Below are positions 9,201 to 15,440 of a stretch of 64,000 bases of DNA, piece by piece. The stretch's first letter is position 1; each line of letters begins with the position of its first letter. A program made the translations under genes and the position numbers. Origin of the DNA: Elusimicrobiota bacterium (GTDB lineage Bacteria > Elusimicrobiota > Endomicrobiia > Endomicrobiales > Endomicrobiaceae); contig JAFXOV010000024.1 in the NCBI GenBank assembly GCA_017528425.1, forward strand, positions 1 to 64,000, in the 5' to 3' direction. Under the pieces are notes generated by a model that was not told the DNA's origin, did not search any database, and was given only the letters and a program-made list of their open reading frames with translations.

Positions 9201-11948
9201 TTGATAGTTTAATATTCCTGCTACATCGCTATTTGTGAACGTATATTCATATCCCCCATAACTTGCATTTGTTAATATGTTCAAGGTAGGTGATTTTGAA
9301 TTATTGAATAAAGTTATTTGACCACTATCTCCACTTACATCCAATATATTTATTGCTGCTAAATTTAATTCTCCTGTTGCATTATTTGTTACTGTGAAAT
9401 TATCACTTGTATTGTTGCTTAAATCCGTATCAAATTTTAAATTTGCATTTGCTGTTGTAGTTAAATTACTTACCATTATATTATCTACTGCACTGTTTAA
9501 TATGTTCAGTGTTCCACTACTTAAGTTTATATTCCCACTGAAGAATTTGTTCGTATTTACATTTGAACCTTCTTCTGTTTTAGCTTGTAATTCTAGTTCT
9601 CCATCATATAAAACAACTGTTCCTACATAACCACTCATATCTTCATTTAATACTACTTTACCTGCTATACCCGTTAATGGAGTTGAAATATTAACTTGTA
9701 AAGAATTTACTAATATTCCTGTTGAAATATTAATATGTAAATCACTTGAATAATATTCATCAGATGATATTCTATCGTTAAAAATAATTTTTGCATTTTC
9801 ACTTGCCCATAAAAATATTCTTCCACCACTATCATGTATTGCATTTGATACTCCATTTGCTGTATTTCCTGTAAATTCTATATTGTCTGTGTTTGCTATT
9901 AAATGTATTCTTCCGCTGTTATTAAATATTGCACCACCTCGAAAATTTGCTACATTATTTTTAAATTCTGTGCCACCTTCAATTGTCACTATTCCATAAT
10001 CATTACATATTGCACCACCTAATCGAGATGCTGTATTTGAAGAAAATATAACATCTGAACCTATATTCAAAGTCCCTTCATTAATATCATGAATTACCCC
10101 ACCATCATAATTTCCAACAAAATTACTCCAAGTAAAATTTTCACCAATGCCTTTATAAATATTCAATGTTTGATCCATACCTATCTGTATCCCATTTGTA
10201 CCATTTCCATCAACTTCATATCCATTACCAAATATCGTTAGTTGTGTGCCACCTAAATTTCCTAAATCTTCCGTAACTGTTTCATTTCCTGCTAATGAGT
10301 AACTTCTTATTGGAGGTTCCGTTTTATTTACTGCATTCTTTAAATCTAATTCTGCTCCTCTTTCATAATTTAATACACCAGTTGTTCCACTATTTGTAAA
10401 AGTATATTCATATCCACCATAACTTGCACTTGTTAATATATTTAATGTTGGTGATTTTGTATTCTTAAATAATGTTATTTGTCCGCTATCCTCATTTACT
10501 CCTAACAAATTTATTGCACTTAAATTCAATTCCCCGCTTGCACTATTTGTTACGGTAAAATTATCACTCGTATTATTGCTTAAATTTGCATCAAATTTTA
10601 AATTACTATTTTCTGTTGATGTAAAATTACTTACTGTTATATTGTCTATTGCATTATTCAAAATGTTTAATGTTCCACTACTTAAATTGATATCGCCACT
10701 AAAGAATTTATTTGTATTGACATTTCCACTTTTCTTTGCCTGTAGTTCTATTTCTCCGTTATACAGGTTTACTTTTCCTGTATAACCACTCATATCCTCA
10801 TTCAAAACTATTTTGCCATTTGCCGTTAATGTCGTTGTTGATTTATTTATATTAGTTGTTCCTGAACCCTTTATTCTGTCGTTAAATATTACATCTGCAT
10901 TCTCACTTGCCCACAAGTTTATTGTTCCACCACTACTATTTATTGCATTTGATACTCCGTTTGCCGTATTACCAGTAAATTCAATATTATTTGTGTTTGC
11001 TACTAAATTTATTGTTTTTCCTTCATTATATATTGCACCGCCGTTAGTTGCTGCTGTATTGTTTGTAAATTTTGCACCATCTAATATTGTTACTGTTCCA
11101 ACATTATAGATAGCACCACCAGAATTATATGCTTTGTTTGAATCAAATATTGCATTACTTCCTAATATCAAACTACCTTGATAATTATTGATTGCACCAC
11201 CATTTTTATATACATTGTTAGAAGTAAAAACAGAATCTGAGCCAATGGTTATTTTTGAATTAGTATTGTTAAAAATGGCTCCACCATATCCTCTTTTGTT
11301 TCCATCCCCAGTGCGAGCAAAATTATTATTAAATATCACATTATTACCTATTTGAATATCACCTTTTTCTGTATTATATATTGCTCCACCATATGCTCTT
11401 CCATTAATTTCAACAGAACTAACAGCAAAATTACCATCAAATTTACAGTTGTCATCTATTACTATCTTACCACCGTCGTTATAAATTGCTCCACCATACA
11501 TATATTTTCCACTACCACTAATTGCTTGATGATGAACATTATTAGATTTAAAAGTTATATTATCTCCAATATTCAAATTCCCTTTATTATAAATTGCACC
11601 ACCTTTAAAATAGAGGATATCGTCAACTTCTGTATATTTTTCGTCATTATTAAAATTGCTCCAAACAAAACTGTTCCCAGAACCTTTATTTATATTTAAT
11701 GTGTTATCTTTACCTATTGTTACTCCCATATAATTTGCTCCATAAACTTCGTAACCATTACCATACACTGTCAAATTGCCTAATAACACACCCAAATCTG
11801 CAGTTACTGTTTCTTTTTTTGTTAATGAATAAGTTTTGTTTGAACCTGAAGCAGTTATAGCCGTTTTTAGATTACTATAAGCTGCAAGAGCAAAGGAAGA
11901 GAATAATATTATCGATGCTAAAACTAAAAATGATTTTATCTTTTTCAT
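1..11948 (-). CDS. Giant Pmp-like repeat surface protein (probable autotransporter/adhesin), C-terminus outside window
   Basis: A single open frame runs from an ATG at 11946-11948 off the left edge (at least 3982 codons). I read it through and saw no stop. Six anchor motifs (NEDMSG; ATG codons at 10791, 9636, 7803, 5316, 3012, 1563) all fall in the same frame, so no net frameshift exists. The N-terminus MKKIKSFLVLASIILFSS followed by FALA-AYSN is a Sec signal peptide. The rest is Asn/Ser/Thr/Gly-rich with about 60 GGA[I/V/L] motifs (GGAIYN is commonest) alternating with F-x-x-N motifs such as FSSNTA and FTSNTA. This is the hallmark of chlamydial polymorphic membrane protein (Pmp) passenger domains, which form a beta-helix. 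A Shine-Dalgarno GGAG lies 7 nt before the ATG. A C-terminal autotransporter barrel is expected beyond the window but not seen. Surface adhesin is inference; that it is secreted and repetitive is directly visible. Confidence 0.9.
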   Translation of the reverse strand, partial: MKKIKSFLVLASIILFSSFALAAYSNLKTAITASGSNKTYSLTKKETVTADLGVLLGNLTVYGNGYEVYGANYMGVTIGKDNTLNINKGSGNSFVWSNFNNDEKYTEVDDILYFKGGAIYNKGNLNIGDNITFKSNNVHHQAISGSGKYMYGGAIYNDGGKIVIDDNCKFDGNFAVSSVEINGRAYGGAIYNTEKGDIQIGNNVIFNNNFARTGDGNKRGYGGAIFNNTNSKITIGSDSVFTSNNVYKNGGAINNYQGSLILGSNAIFDSNKAYNSGGAIYNVGTVTILDGAKFTNNTAATNGGAIYNEGKTINLVANTNNIEFTGNTANGVSNAINSSGGTINLWASENADVIFNDRIKGSGTTNINKSTTTLTANGKIVLNEDMSGYTGKVNLYNGEIELQAKKSGNVNTNKFFSGDINLSSGTLNILNNAIDNITVSNFTSTENSNLKFDANLSNNTSDNFTVTNSASGELNLSAINLLGVNEDSGQITLFKNTKSPTLNILTSASYGGYEYTFTNSGTTGVLNYERGAELDLKNAVNKTEPPIRSYSLAGNETVTEDLGNLGGTQLTIFGNGYEVDGNGTNGIQIGMDQTLNIYKGIGENFTWSNFVGNYDGGVIHDINEGTLNIGSDVIFSSNTASRLGGAICNDYGIVTIEGGTEFKNNVANFRGGAIFNNSGRIHLIANTDNIEFTGNTANGVSNAIHDSGGRIFLWASENAKIIFNDRISSDEYYSSDLHINISTGILVNSLQVNISTPLTGIAGKVVLNEDMSGYVGTVVLYDGELELQAKTEEGSNVNTNKFFSGNINLSSGTLNILNSAVDNIMVSNLTTTANANLKFDTDLSNNTSDNFTVTNNATGELNLAAINILDVSGDSGQITLFNNSKSPTLNILTNASYGGYEYTFTNSDVAGILNYQKTGVQQTFKGVVNATEPLVRSYSLAENEIVTEDLGNLGGTQLTIFGNGYEVNGSSKAGITVGSGQKLNIEKGTGENFVWENFSKTGHGTVIFNEGTTNISENVEFSSNTGTRWGGAIYNNNTLNVDSNVFTSNTAKCGGAVINFGGITDISSSTFTNNMATLWGGALENTEDGILNVYATAFSSNIATQSGGAIQNLKGTTTISSSTFIGNSAQSYGGAIANEEGGTIIISSSMFSRNQTDGTGGAINNAGNITIGENVTFEQNSSAGRGGAIFNSTGTITINSNVFSSNIATGIAGKSAYGGAIYNSSGTIIISSSIFDSNTAAVGGAIDNSNILATTIIKSTVFNKNTATTTAGALSNGGTLIIEDSSFTDNISQSYGGAILSIGTLNLIANKKNVEFTGNTANGISNAIHDDNKGTINLWASENADIIFNDRITSKKNSSTLNINSSTTTLNAVGKVVLNEDMSGYTGQVNLYGGEIELQAKTTEADNINTNKFFSGNINLSSGTLNILNNTIDNVTLSTWTSTVNTSLKFDTDLSNNTSDNFTVKNSATGILNLTAINLLGVNEDSGQITLFNDGKSPTLNVLTTGNYGGYEYTFTNSDISGVLNYEKTGLVAKTFKEVVNAIEPAIRSYSFSEDEIVTDDLGNLGGEQLTIFGNGYEIDGNERAGINVSESQILNIDKSIGEDFSWNSFSKTSEGGVFYVASGATLNLGSNINFSTNSSTLYGGVIYNNGYLNIEDNGYYYNNSAQVGGALLNFESGSMSIGNDNYFENNRATNGEGGAIENCGTLTVSSGTSFVLNQATTNGGAISNAMYINGDFVANVNIGDYILFSSNTANYGGALSNISATAIIGENNVFEYNNSINEGGAIYNSKNDYKDTIGQIAISSNTKFLNNTAIGLGGAIFNNSGIITIGSTATFNNNSAYNGGAIASLYVGSSSSNTATHIQIGDNATFSSNTATQNGGAIYNETGTINIGKNSKFELNKTTITANGANGGAIANFGTMLIDENANFISNNTGTSGSGGAIHNCKNHDGTIANLTIKDGASFTSNTATSGGGAISNYNGGIINILDNVSFISNTANKFGGAILNYSSDNTINAGTVNIGNNARFINNTAQTDCGGAITNSGIFTIGESATFDENSSAGSGGAIYNSKRGNITIGKNVTFSNNIETENGGAIHNEGILTLLDGGSFINNRANGSGGAIYLYNDNITEIPNSRTVNLIANTNNIEFTGNTANGISNAIHSNGGTINLWASQYADIIFNDRITSTDNTSILNINSSTTTLTANGKVVLNEDMSGYTGSVILHGGEIELQAKTEEGSNVNTNKFFSGDINLSSGTLNILNNSIDNITVTNLTTTSNTNLKFDTDLSNNTSDNFTVTNSAIGTLNLTAINILGVDENIGQITLFNDEISPELNVLTTGNYGGQEYVFTNSDVAGVLNYRLLGYKTFKEVVNETEPAIRSYSFSGDEIVTEGLENLGGEQLTIFGNGYDIDANNVEGITIYYENQILNIEGVKDINGFTTNHSGGAIMNHGTLNIGEGISFTSNSSLGTNNGRGGAIYNYNPNAKLNIADNVSFTSNTASIQGGAIHDYFGAVNIGDNVTFTSNTSTRGGGAVMSQSGNKYFTIGKNSKFNNNSVSQGNGGGAILNLGYFNIGSSATFSNNKETAVETTDGILAGGGAIHNLAGIDQEGTIYNAYLTIGEYSLFENNQSNNFGGAILNNIWNNKESANCELTIKDNAIFTSNTARNGGAVANLEGNVIIGNNIIFSSNTAKSISGLESLGGGAIYNMGNMSIGSETVFNENNAVNNNGYARGGAIYQNCDGVNTGNTILNFSDNISFTSNTAQGFLAYGGAIDVAATVMFGNNITFSSNSTNASDMSYGGAIAATSANITIGDNLNLNSNKAESLNDRARGGAIYSVYTNILVGENANIKFNNAVGKLDSYGGAIYNYNPGTHLQILDGAIFSSNTVVSTEGNAYGGAIYNGNGARISLIANTNNVEFTGNTANGVSNAIHSNGGVINLWASDNASVIFNDRITSSDDTSILNINQSSGTLPTIGKVVLNEDMSGYNGQVNLYGGEIELQAKTNGNNTNTNKFFTGNINLSSGTLNILNNAIDNITVNNLTTTENSNLKFDTDLSNNTSDNFTVTNTAEGTLNLTAINILGTNIGNGQITLFNNEISPELNVLTTANYGGYEYTFTKSDTAGVLNYEQTGTTKTFKEVVNDTIPQYRSYSFAGKEIVTENLGQLGGTQLTIFGNGYEVDGNGKAGIKVSNGQTLNIEKGVGEQFVWKNFNKNDDSGGAIYNRGILDIGSNVNFTSNTAMFGGAINSEDSILNIGNDANFSYNKVIGTEDKSAQGGAISTNRDIVTIGDNVTFYKNEALEHGSAGAIDSGSDITIGNNAKFIENSATYSGAIYNDGNLIIGNNALFDSNYSTNYGGAINNKTGRITFQDGVQFLNNSTDGTGGAINNSNVLNLIANTNDVEFTGNTANGISNAIYDNGGTINLWASENADVIFNDRITSEDDTSILNINSSTTTLTANGKVILNEDMSGWTGTTNLYDGNLIITEGNNFVNGDFTIHGGTLTANANSIIKDFTNNGTVDLTGGTIAYNISGLSTGIININNDEVTINDDVYINNNNIKLGTGLKLLNEESLNTSTLSISNGAILNTQNNSTGTINASSIVIEDGANWTYQLDVDLKSAKADNLINIQTVGNESSALINDIHLLSDKATKTSILIADNDINATIDQNNLKIYTTNLSYAVTTEVDSNSNTLLNIEATGYGGLANAIYDGISSYSVTEETDYLTKWIEDPIETINNELKGNLNINGNNKILKSTTNAEGLTTEEYTLQINNVNLEGFNEAIKVNNANGNLQLTNVEFSNNTGNAIITSSGTVELSGVIFDNTNNVDIDVLNDNKLILSGSSTTFTTGVIGKGTTTISGVDINLAEAVIEQNKIEIKDGGSLTANASNITADIENNSSLVFAEGGNSNYIFGNGATIIDGEVINSSTIVNNVIINENKQLTTSASDITGNINNSGNYVLTVGENSNYIFGNGATIIDGEVINSSTIVNNV
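1530..1797 (-). repeat. Giant-protein module block, copy F (incomplete)
   Basis: Sixth copy. It matches the others from the IANTN segment to the anchor (here NEDMSGWTG) and then diverges into a different Asn-rich passenger sequence. It marks the end of the modular part, about 1.5 kb before the left edge. Confidence 0.8.
2420..3243 (-). repeat. Giant-protein module block, copy E
   Basis: Fifth copy of the block, preceded by a helix segment with about 15 GGA[I/V/L] motifs. Edges are approximate. Confidence 0.85.
4727..5550 (-). repeat. Giant-protein module block, copy D
   Basis: Fourth copy of the block. The helix segment before it (about 5550-7205) is the longest, with about 18 GGA[I/V/L] motifs. 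Edges are approximate. Confidence 0.85.
7205..8040 (-). repeat. Giant-protein module block, copy C
   Basis: Third copy of the block. It is preceded by a helix segment with about 10-12 GGA[I/V/L] motifs, many with the variant ISSSxF spacing. Edges are approximate. Confidence 0.85.
9045..9910 (-). repeat. Giant-protein module block, copy B
   Basis: Second copy of the block, slightly longer because of a short insertion before the NEDMSGY anchor. Only about three GGA[IV] motifs separate it from copy A, the shortest helix segment in the protein. Edges are approximate. Confidence 0.85.
10210..11010 (-). repeat. Giant-protein module block, copy A
   Basis: First of six copies (N-terminal) of a block of roughly 270 codons. 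It runs from a LxANTNNIEFTGNTANG segment through NEDMSGY, KFFSG.INLSSGTLN, LSNNTSDNFTV and YGGYEYTFTNS to a GNLGGTQLTIFGNGYEV segment. Edges are approximate. Seven GGAI motifs lie between the signal peptide and this copy. Confidence 0.85.
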
Positions 11949-12107
11949 AAAAAAACTCCATATAAAAATATTAATAAATATCGAAAATGTCCTTGAAAGA
12001 ATTGATGCATTCTCTGCAGACGAAACAAAAAAGCATACTTTGATTTACAAAATTATGTTTTATCTTAGAAAATTTATTCAATCAAGTTCAAAATTTTAAA
12101 CCGTAAA

Positions 12108-12152
12108 ATCCCATATTACTACCCTACGGGATAACATCATTTTTGCGATGTT
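12108..12152 (-). promoter_or_regulatory. Structured leader of the giant gene: two abutting hairpins
   Basis: Hairpin 1 pairs AACATC with GATGTT (12133-12138 with 12147-12152, loop 8). Hairpin 2 pairs ATCCC with GGGAT (12108-12112 with 12128-12132). They abut with no gap. GGG at 12128-12130 could instead pair with CCC at 12122-12124, so two mutually exclusive folds exist. No U-tract follows, so it is not a simple terminator. It matches no riboswitch I recognise. Confidence 0.4.
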
Positions 12153-12166
12153 CTACCGAAACTTTA

Positions 12167-12175
12167 ATTATATCA
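12167..12175 (-). promoter_or_regulatory. Extended -10 promoter of the giant gene
   Basis: The minus strand reads TGATATAAT, a perfect extended -10 box. The -35 17 nt upstream is weak (TTTTAA). It lies just after the stop of the ABC transporter gene and would start an mRNA near 12160, giving a leader of about 210 nt before the giant gene. Confidence 0.6.
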
Positions 12176-12200
12176 AATAAGCACTTGTATTAAAATGATT

Positions 12201-12977
12201 TTATTCTATATTATCCAACAACTTTTTTGTGTATTCATGTACGGGGTGTTCAAAAATTTCTTCTTTACTTTTTTGTTCCACTATTTCCCCTTTATACATT
12301 ACGGCAACATAATCGGAATATTTCTTTGCTATCAAAATATTATGAGTTATCATTATCATCGTTAAATTTAATTCTTTTTTAAGTTCCGCAAACAGTTCCA
12401 AGATTTGTTTTTGGACGGTTAAATCAAGTCCGGATGTCGGCTCGTCGGCGATAAGAAGTTTAGGATTGTTTATTATAGCCATAGCAATTAAAATTCTTTG
12501 TTTTTGACCGCCCGATAACTGATGCGGATAAGAATTATAAATTCTTTCAAAATCGTCGAGTTTTACTTTTTCAAAAACTTCTTTTACTCTTTTTATTTTT
12601 TCTTCTTTGCTTAAATTTTTATTGTATACTTCCAATGCTTCCGAAACTTGTTTTCCCACGATTATTACAGGATTTAAATAAGAGTGAGGATCCTGCAAAA
12701 CTATAGAAAGTTCTTTTCCTCTTGTTTTATTTATATTTGAAATTAAATCATTACCGCAAAATGTTATATTTCCTTTTTCTATTTTACCGTTATCAATTGA
12801 AATAAGTCCCATTAAGCCGAGTGCAAGCGTGCTTTTACCCGAACCGGATTGTCCGACTATAGCACAAGTTTTTCCCTCTTCAATATCAAGACTTACATTT
12901 TTCAAAACTTCCTGATATTTTGAATTCACATAATAACCGGCATATAGATTTTTAACAGATAAAATTATTTTATTCAA
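12201..12977 (-). CDS. Peptide/nickel-type ABC transporter ATP-binding protein (DppD/OppD-like)
   Basis: The ATPase couples ATP hydrolysis to import through the two permeases encoded just upstream. Visible motifs are a Walker A (GQSGSGKST, about residue 42), a Q-loop (VLQDPHSYLNP, typical of the Opp/Dpp family), a signature LSGGQKQR and a Walker B LLIADEPTSGLD. At 258 aa it is shorter than usual OppD (about 330) and lacks the C-terminal oligopeptide-transporter extension. The start is TTG at 12975-12977, with AAGGGA about 8 nt upstream. No second ATPase (OppF) or binding protein follows, and next downstream is the giant gene with its own promoter. The partner components must be elsewhere or absent. 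The substrate is not determinable. Confidence 0.88.
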   Translation of the reverse strand: MNKIILSVKNLYAGYYVNSKYQEVLKNVSLDIEEGKTCAIVGQSGSGKSTLALGLMGLISIDNGKIEKGNITFCGNDLISNINKTRGKELSIVLQDPHSYLNPVIIVGKQVSEALEVYNKNLSKEEKIKRVKEVFEKVKLDDFERIYNSYPHQLSGGQKQRILIAMAIINNPKLLIADEPTSGLDLTVQKQILELFAELKKELNLTMIMITHNILIAKKYSDYVAVMYKGEIVEQKSKEEIFEHPVHEYTKKLLDNIE

Positions 12978-13010
12978 AATTTTTCCCTTATTTTATTCAA
13001 CTATTTTTTA

Positions 13011-13040
13011 TAGATTGCCACGCTTCGCTCACAATGACAA
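13011..13040 (+). repeat. Dispersed palindromic repeat, GCCACG-type copy
   Basis: TAGATTGCCACGCTTCGCTC followed by ACAATGACAA. It shares the TATAGATT...AATGACA frame with the other copies but has a different core. It lies between oppC and oppD. Confidence 0.6.
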
Positions 13041-13060
13041 ATCAAAAAGAAATTAACTTT

Positions 13061-13090
13061 TATAGATTCCGTATCAAGTACGGAATGACA
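13061..13090 (+). repeat. Dispersed palindromic repeat, TTCCGTA copy
   Basis: The core has a perfect 7-bp inverted repeat TTCCGTA-TCAAG-TACGGAA, flanked by TATAGA and TGACA. It is 20 bp from the GCCACG-type copy, so two elements interrupt the transporter operon. Confidence 0.7.
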
Positions 13091-13103
13091 AACTAACAAA
13101 AAC

Positions 13104-13940
13104 TTACTTAATATTTTCTTCCTTAGGATCAAAAATATCCCTTATTGCTTCGCCTACCAAATTAAATGCTAACACTGTTACGAGTATTGCAATACCGGGA
13201 AAGAGAGATAACCACCATGCCATATAAATATAATCTTTACCCGATGTAAGAATTTGCCCCCACGACGGCATCGGAGGTTGGACTCCCAGCCCCAAAAACG
13301 AGAGAGCGGATTCCGTAAGTATTGCTCCGCCTATCGCAAGTGACGAATATACCATTAACGGTGAAATAATGTTCGGCAATATGTGAACAAAAAATATTTT
13401 TATATTGCTTATTGCCATCATTTTGGAAACCAAAATAAATTCTCTTTCTTTCAGTGATAATACTTCCGCTCTAACAAGTCTTGCAAGTCCCGGCCATGAT
13501 GTAACACCGATAACAATCATAACGTTGTAAATATTAGGTTCTATAAACGCTATAACAAGTATAATAAGGAAAAATGTAGGAAAACATAAAACGATATCGG
13601 TAAATCTCATTATTATATAATCTATTTTGCCGCCGTAATAACCGGAAATTATCCCTAAAAAAGTTCCTATAACAAGAATTATAAATACTGAAATGAATCC
13701 TACGGCAAGTGATATTCTTGCACCGAAAATCATTCTTGTAAAAACATCTCTTCCCAAATCATCAGTTCCGAAAATATGATTTATTGAAGGAGATTGTAAT
13801 CTTTCAAACACATTTTGTTCCGACGGGGTATAAGGAGAAATAACGGGAGCAAATAAAGCAACAACTATTAACAAAGTTATTACTGTTAATCCCGTTAAAG
13901 CAAACTTATTTTTTAATAATTTTATTAAAACATTTTTCAT
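13104..13940 (-). CDS. Peptide-type ABC transporter permease (DppC/OppC-like)
   Basis: This is an inner-membrane permease subunit of 278 aa. The N-terminus has a cytoplasmic stretch then a TM segment (FALTGLTVITLLIVVALFAP), followed by the family's SPYTP and GTDDLGRDVFTRMIFGARIS motif typical of DppC. The C-terminal half has the EAA loop region (ILPNIISPLMVYSSLAIGGA) and GLGVQPPMPSWG. It forms the translocation channel with the next gene upstream. It is 30 nt downstream of the oppB-like gene and is separated from the ATPase gene by two palindromic repeats. Confidence 0.92.
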   Translation of the reverse strand: MKNVLIKLLKNKFALTGLTVITLLIVVALFAPVISPYTPSEQNVFERLQSPSINHIFGTDDLGRDVFTRMIFGARISLAVGFISVFIILVIGTFLGIISGYYGGKIDYIIMRFTDIVLCFPTFFLIILVIAFIEPNIYNVMIVIGVTSWPGLARLVRAEVLSLKEREFILVSKMMAISNIKIFFVHILPNIISPLMVYSSLAIGGAILTESALSFLGLGVQPPMPSWGQILTSGKDYIYMAWWLSLFPGIAILVTVLAFNLVGEAIRDIFDPKEENIK

Positions 13941-13970
13941 TCTTATTGTTTATTAATTACCAATTGTCGT

Positions 13971-14939
13971 CTATTTGTACTTAATCCTCGGATCCGCATA
14001 AGTATATAAAATATCCGCAATAATATTTCCGAGCAATGTAAGTATTGCCGTCAATGTAGCTATTCCCATAACTATCGGGTAATCTCTTGCCATTACTGCT
14101 TCATAACCTAATCTTCCTATACCGGGATATGAAAATATCGTTTCAAAAATAAAACTTCCGCCAATAAGTCCGGGAATAGAAAGACCAATTATCGTTATCA
14201 TCGGTAAAAGTGTATTTTTTAATGCATGTTTAAAAATAACTTGTTTTTCTGTTAACCCTTTTGCATAAGCAGTTTTAATATAATCTTGTTTTAAAACTTC
14301 GAGCATTCCCGAACGAGTATATCTTGATAAAGATGCAAGAGAAACTATAACCGAAACAGCCACGGGCAATATCAAATGTTTTGTAATATCAAAAATTTTT
14401 TCGAATATGTTCATCGTATCAAAATCAAAAGACACAAGCCCCGATATCGGCAGCCACCCCAATTGAACGCCGAACAATATCATAAACATTAAAGCCAACC
14501 AAAAGGACGGAACGGAATAAGATATGAACAAAAGAATAGTTATAGATTTATCCGCAAAAGAATCCTTTTTTATGGCACAATATATTCCGAGAGGTATGGA
14601 AATAAGACAAATAAAAAATAACGATAAAACATTAAGTAAAATAGTTGCAGGTAACCTTTCGAATATTTTATCTCTGGCAGAACGAGAATCCTTAAAAGAA
14701 TTTCCGAAATCAAAGACAACCAATCTTTTAAGCCAATCGGCATATTGAACATAAAAAGGTTTGTCTAAACCGTATAATTGTTGTAACCTTTCTTTTGCTT
14801 CTGCAGTAACTTTCATATTCATATCGGTGATCGAATCGGTAGGTTTACCGGGAGTAATGTGCATAATGAAGAAAGTTATTATTGTTATTCCTATAAGTAT
14901 CGGAATTGATGATATTATTCTTTTAATAAAGTAGTACAT
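13971..14939 (-). CDS. Peptide-type ABC transporter permease (DppB/OppB-like)
   Basis: This 322-aa inner-membrane protein opens with YFIKRIISSIPILIGITIIT, the typical DppB/OppB first TM, followed by FFIMHITPGKP. Later features are GDVLS-like GNSFKDSRSA, five further hydrophobic segments and the EAA motif region (KHALKNTLLPMITIIGLSIP) and ETIFSYPGIGRLGYEA. It is 5 nt downstream of def, so it shares an operon with alaS and def. It partners the DppC-like protein. Confidence 0.93.
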   Translation of the reverse strand: MYYFIKRIISSIPILIGITIITFFIMHITPGKPTDSITDMNMKVTAEAKERLQQLYGLDKPFYVQYADWLKRLVVFDFGNSFKDSRSARDKIFERLPATILLNVLSLFFICLISIPLGIYCAIKKDSFADKSITILLFISYSVPSFWLALMFMILFGVQLGWLPISGLVSFDFDTMNIFEKIFDITKHLILPVAVSVIVSLASLSRYTRSGMLEVLKQDYIKTAYAKGLTEKQVIFKHALKNTLLPMITIIGLSIPGLIGGSFIFETIFSYPGIGRLGYEAVMARDYPIVMGIATLTAILTLLGNIIADILYTYADPRIKYK

Positions 14940-14944
14940 ATCAG

Positions 14945-15439
14945 TTATATTCTTTTGAAAACATCGGTTTTAAGAGATGAAACTTTATCTAAAAAGATAA
15001 AACCGTCTAAATGGTCTATTTCGTGTTGAATTGTTATAGATTCAAACCCATGAGTTTTTAATAATTGTTTTTTCCCTTCTATATCCAGATATTCAACTTC
15101 TATTTTATTTTTTCTTACTACATTACCCGTAAAATCGGGAACACTCAAACAACCTTCTCTCGATTTAAGTTTGCCCGAACTGTAAGTTATTTTAGGATTT
15201 ATCATTATTAAAAAGCCGTTATTGTGGTGCGGTTTGGGGTTTAAAGAAATATCTACCAAAACTATTCTTAGTAATACCCCAACCTGAACGGCAGCTATTC
15301 CTACACAATGACTTGACGACAACATAGTTTCTCTCATATTAGCTATGAGATTTTTTATTTTATAATCTATTTTTTCTACCGGCAAGCTAACCTGCTTTAA
15401 TATCGGATTTGGAATTGTTACTATATCTAATATCGGCAT
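14945..15439 (-). CDS. def: Peptide deformylase
   Basis: This enzyme removes the formyl group from the N-terminal Met of nascent proteins. All three metal-site motifs are present in its 164 aa: motif I GIAAVQVG, motif II EGCLS (metal-binding Cys) and motif III QHEIDHLDG (HEXXH). The length is normal for the family. It is one nucleotide after the ACT-domain gene and 5 nt before the permease gene, so it sits inside the alaS operon. An initiator tRNA-fMet is also present in the window. Confidence 0.95.
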   Translation of the reverse strand: MPILDIVTIPNPILKQVSLPVEKIDYKIKNLIANMRETMLSSSHCVGIAAVQVGVLLRIVLVDISLNPKPHHNNGFLIMINPKITYSSGKLKSREGCLSVPDFTGNVVRKNKIEVEYLDIEGKKQLLKTHGFESITIQHEIDHLDGFIFLDKVSSLKTDVFKRI

Positions 15440-15440
15440 T

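Noticed and set aside
194-11699. More than a dozen plus-strand ORFs of 60-165 aa
   Set aside because: They are antisense shadows of the giant minus-strand frame. Their translations are low-complexity Leu/Phe/Val/Pro strings produced by the repeat codons.
12101-12152. c-di-GMP riboswitch in the giant gene leader
   Set aside because: A GGTAG-like segment drew attention, but the conserved CGCAAAGCC and tetraloop/receptor pieces are missing.
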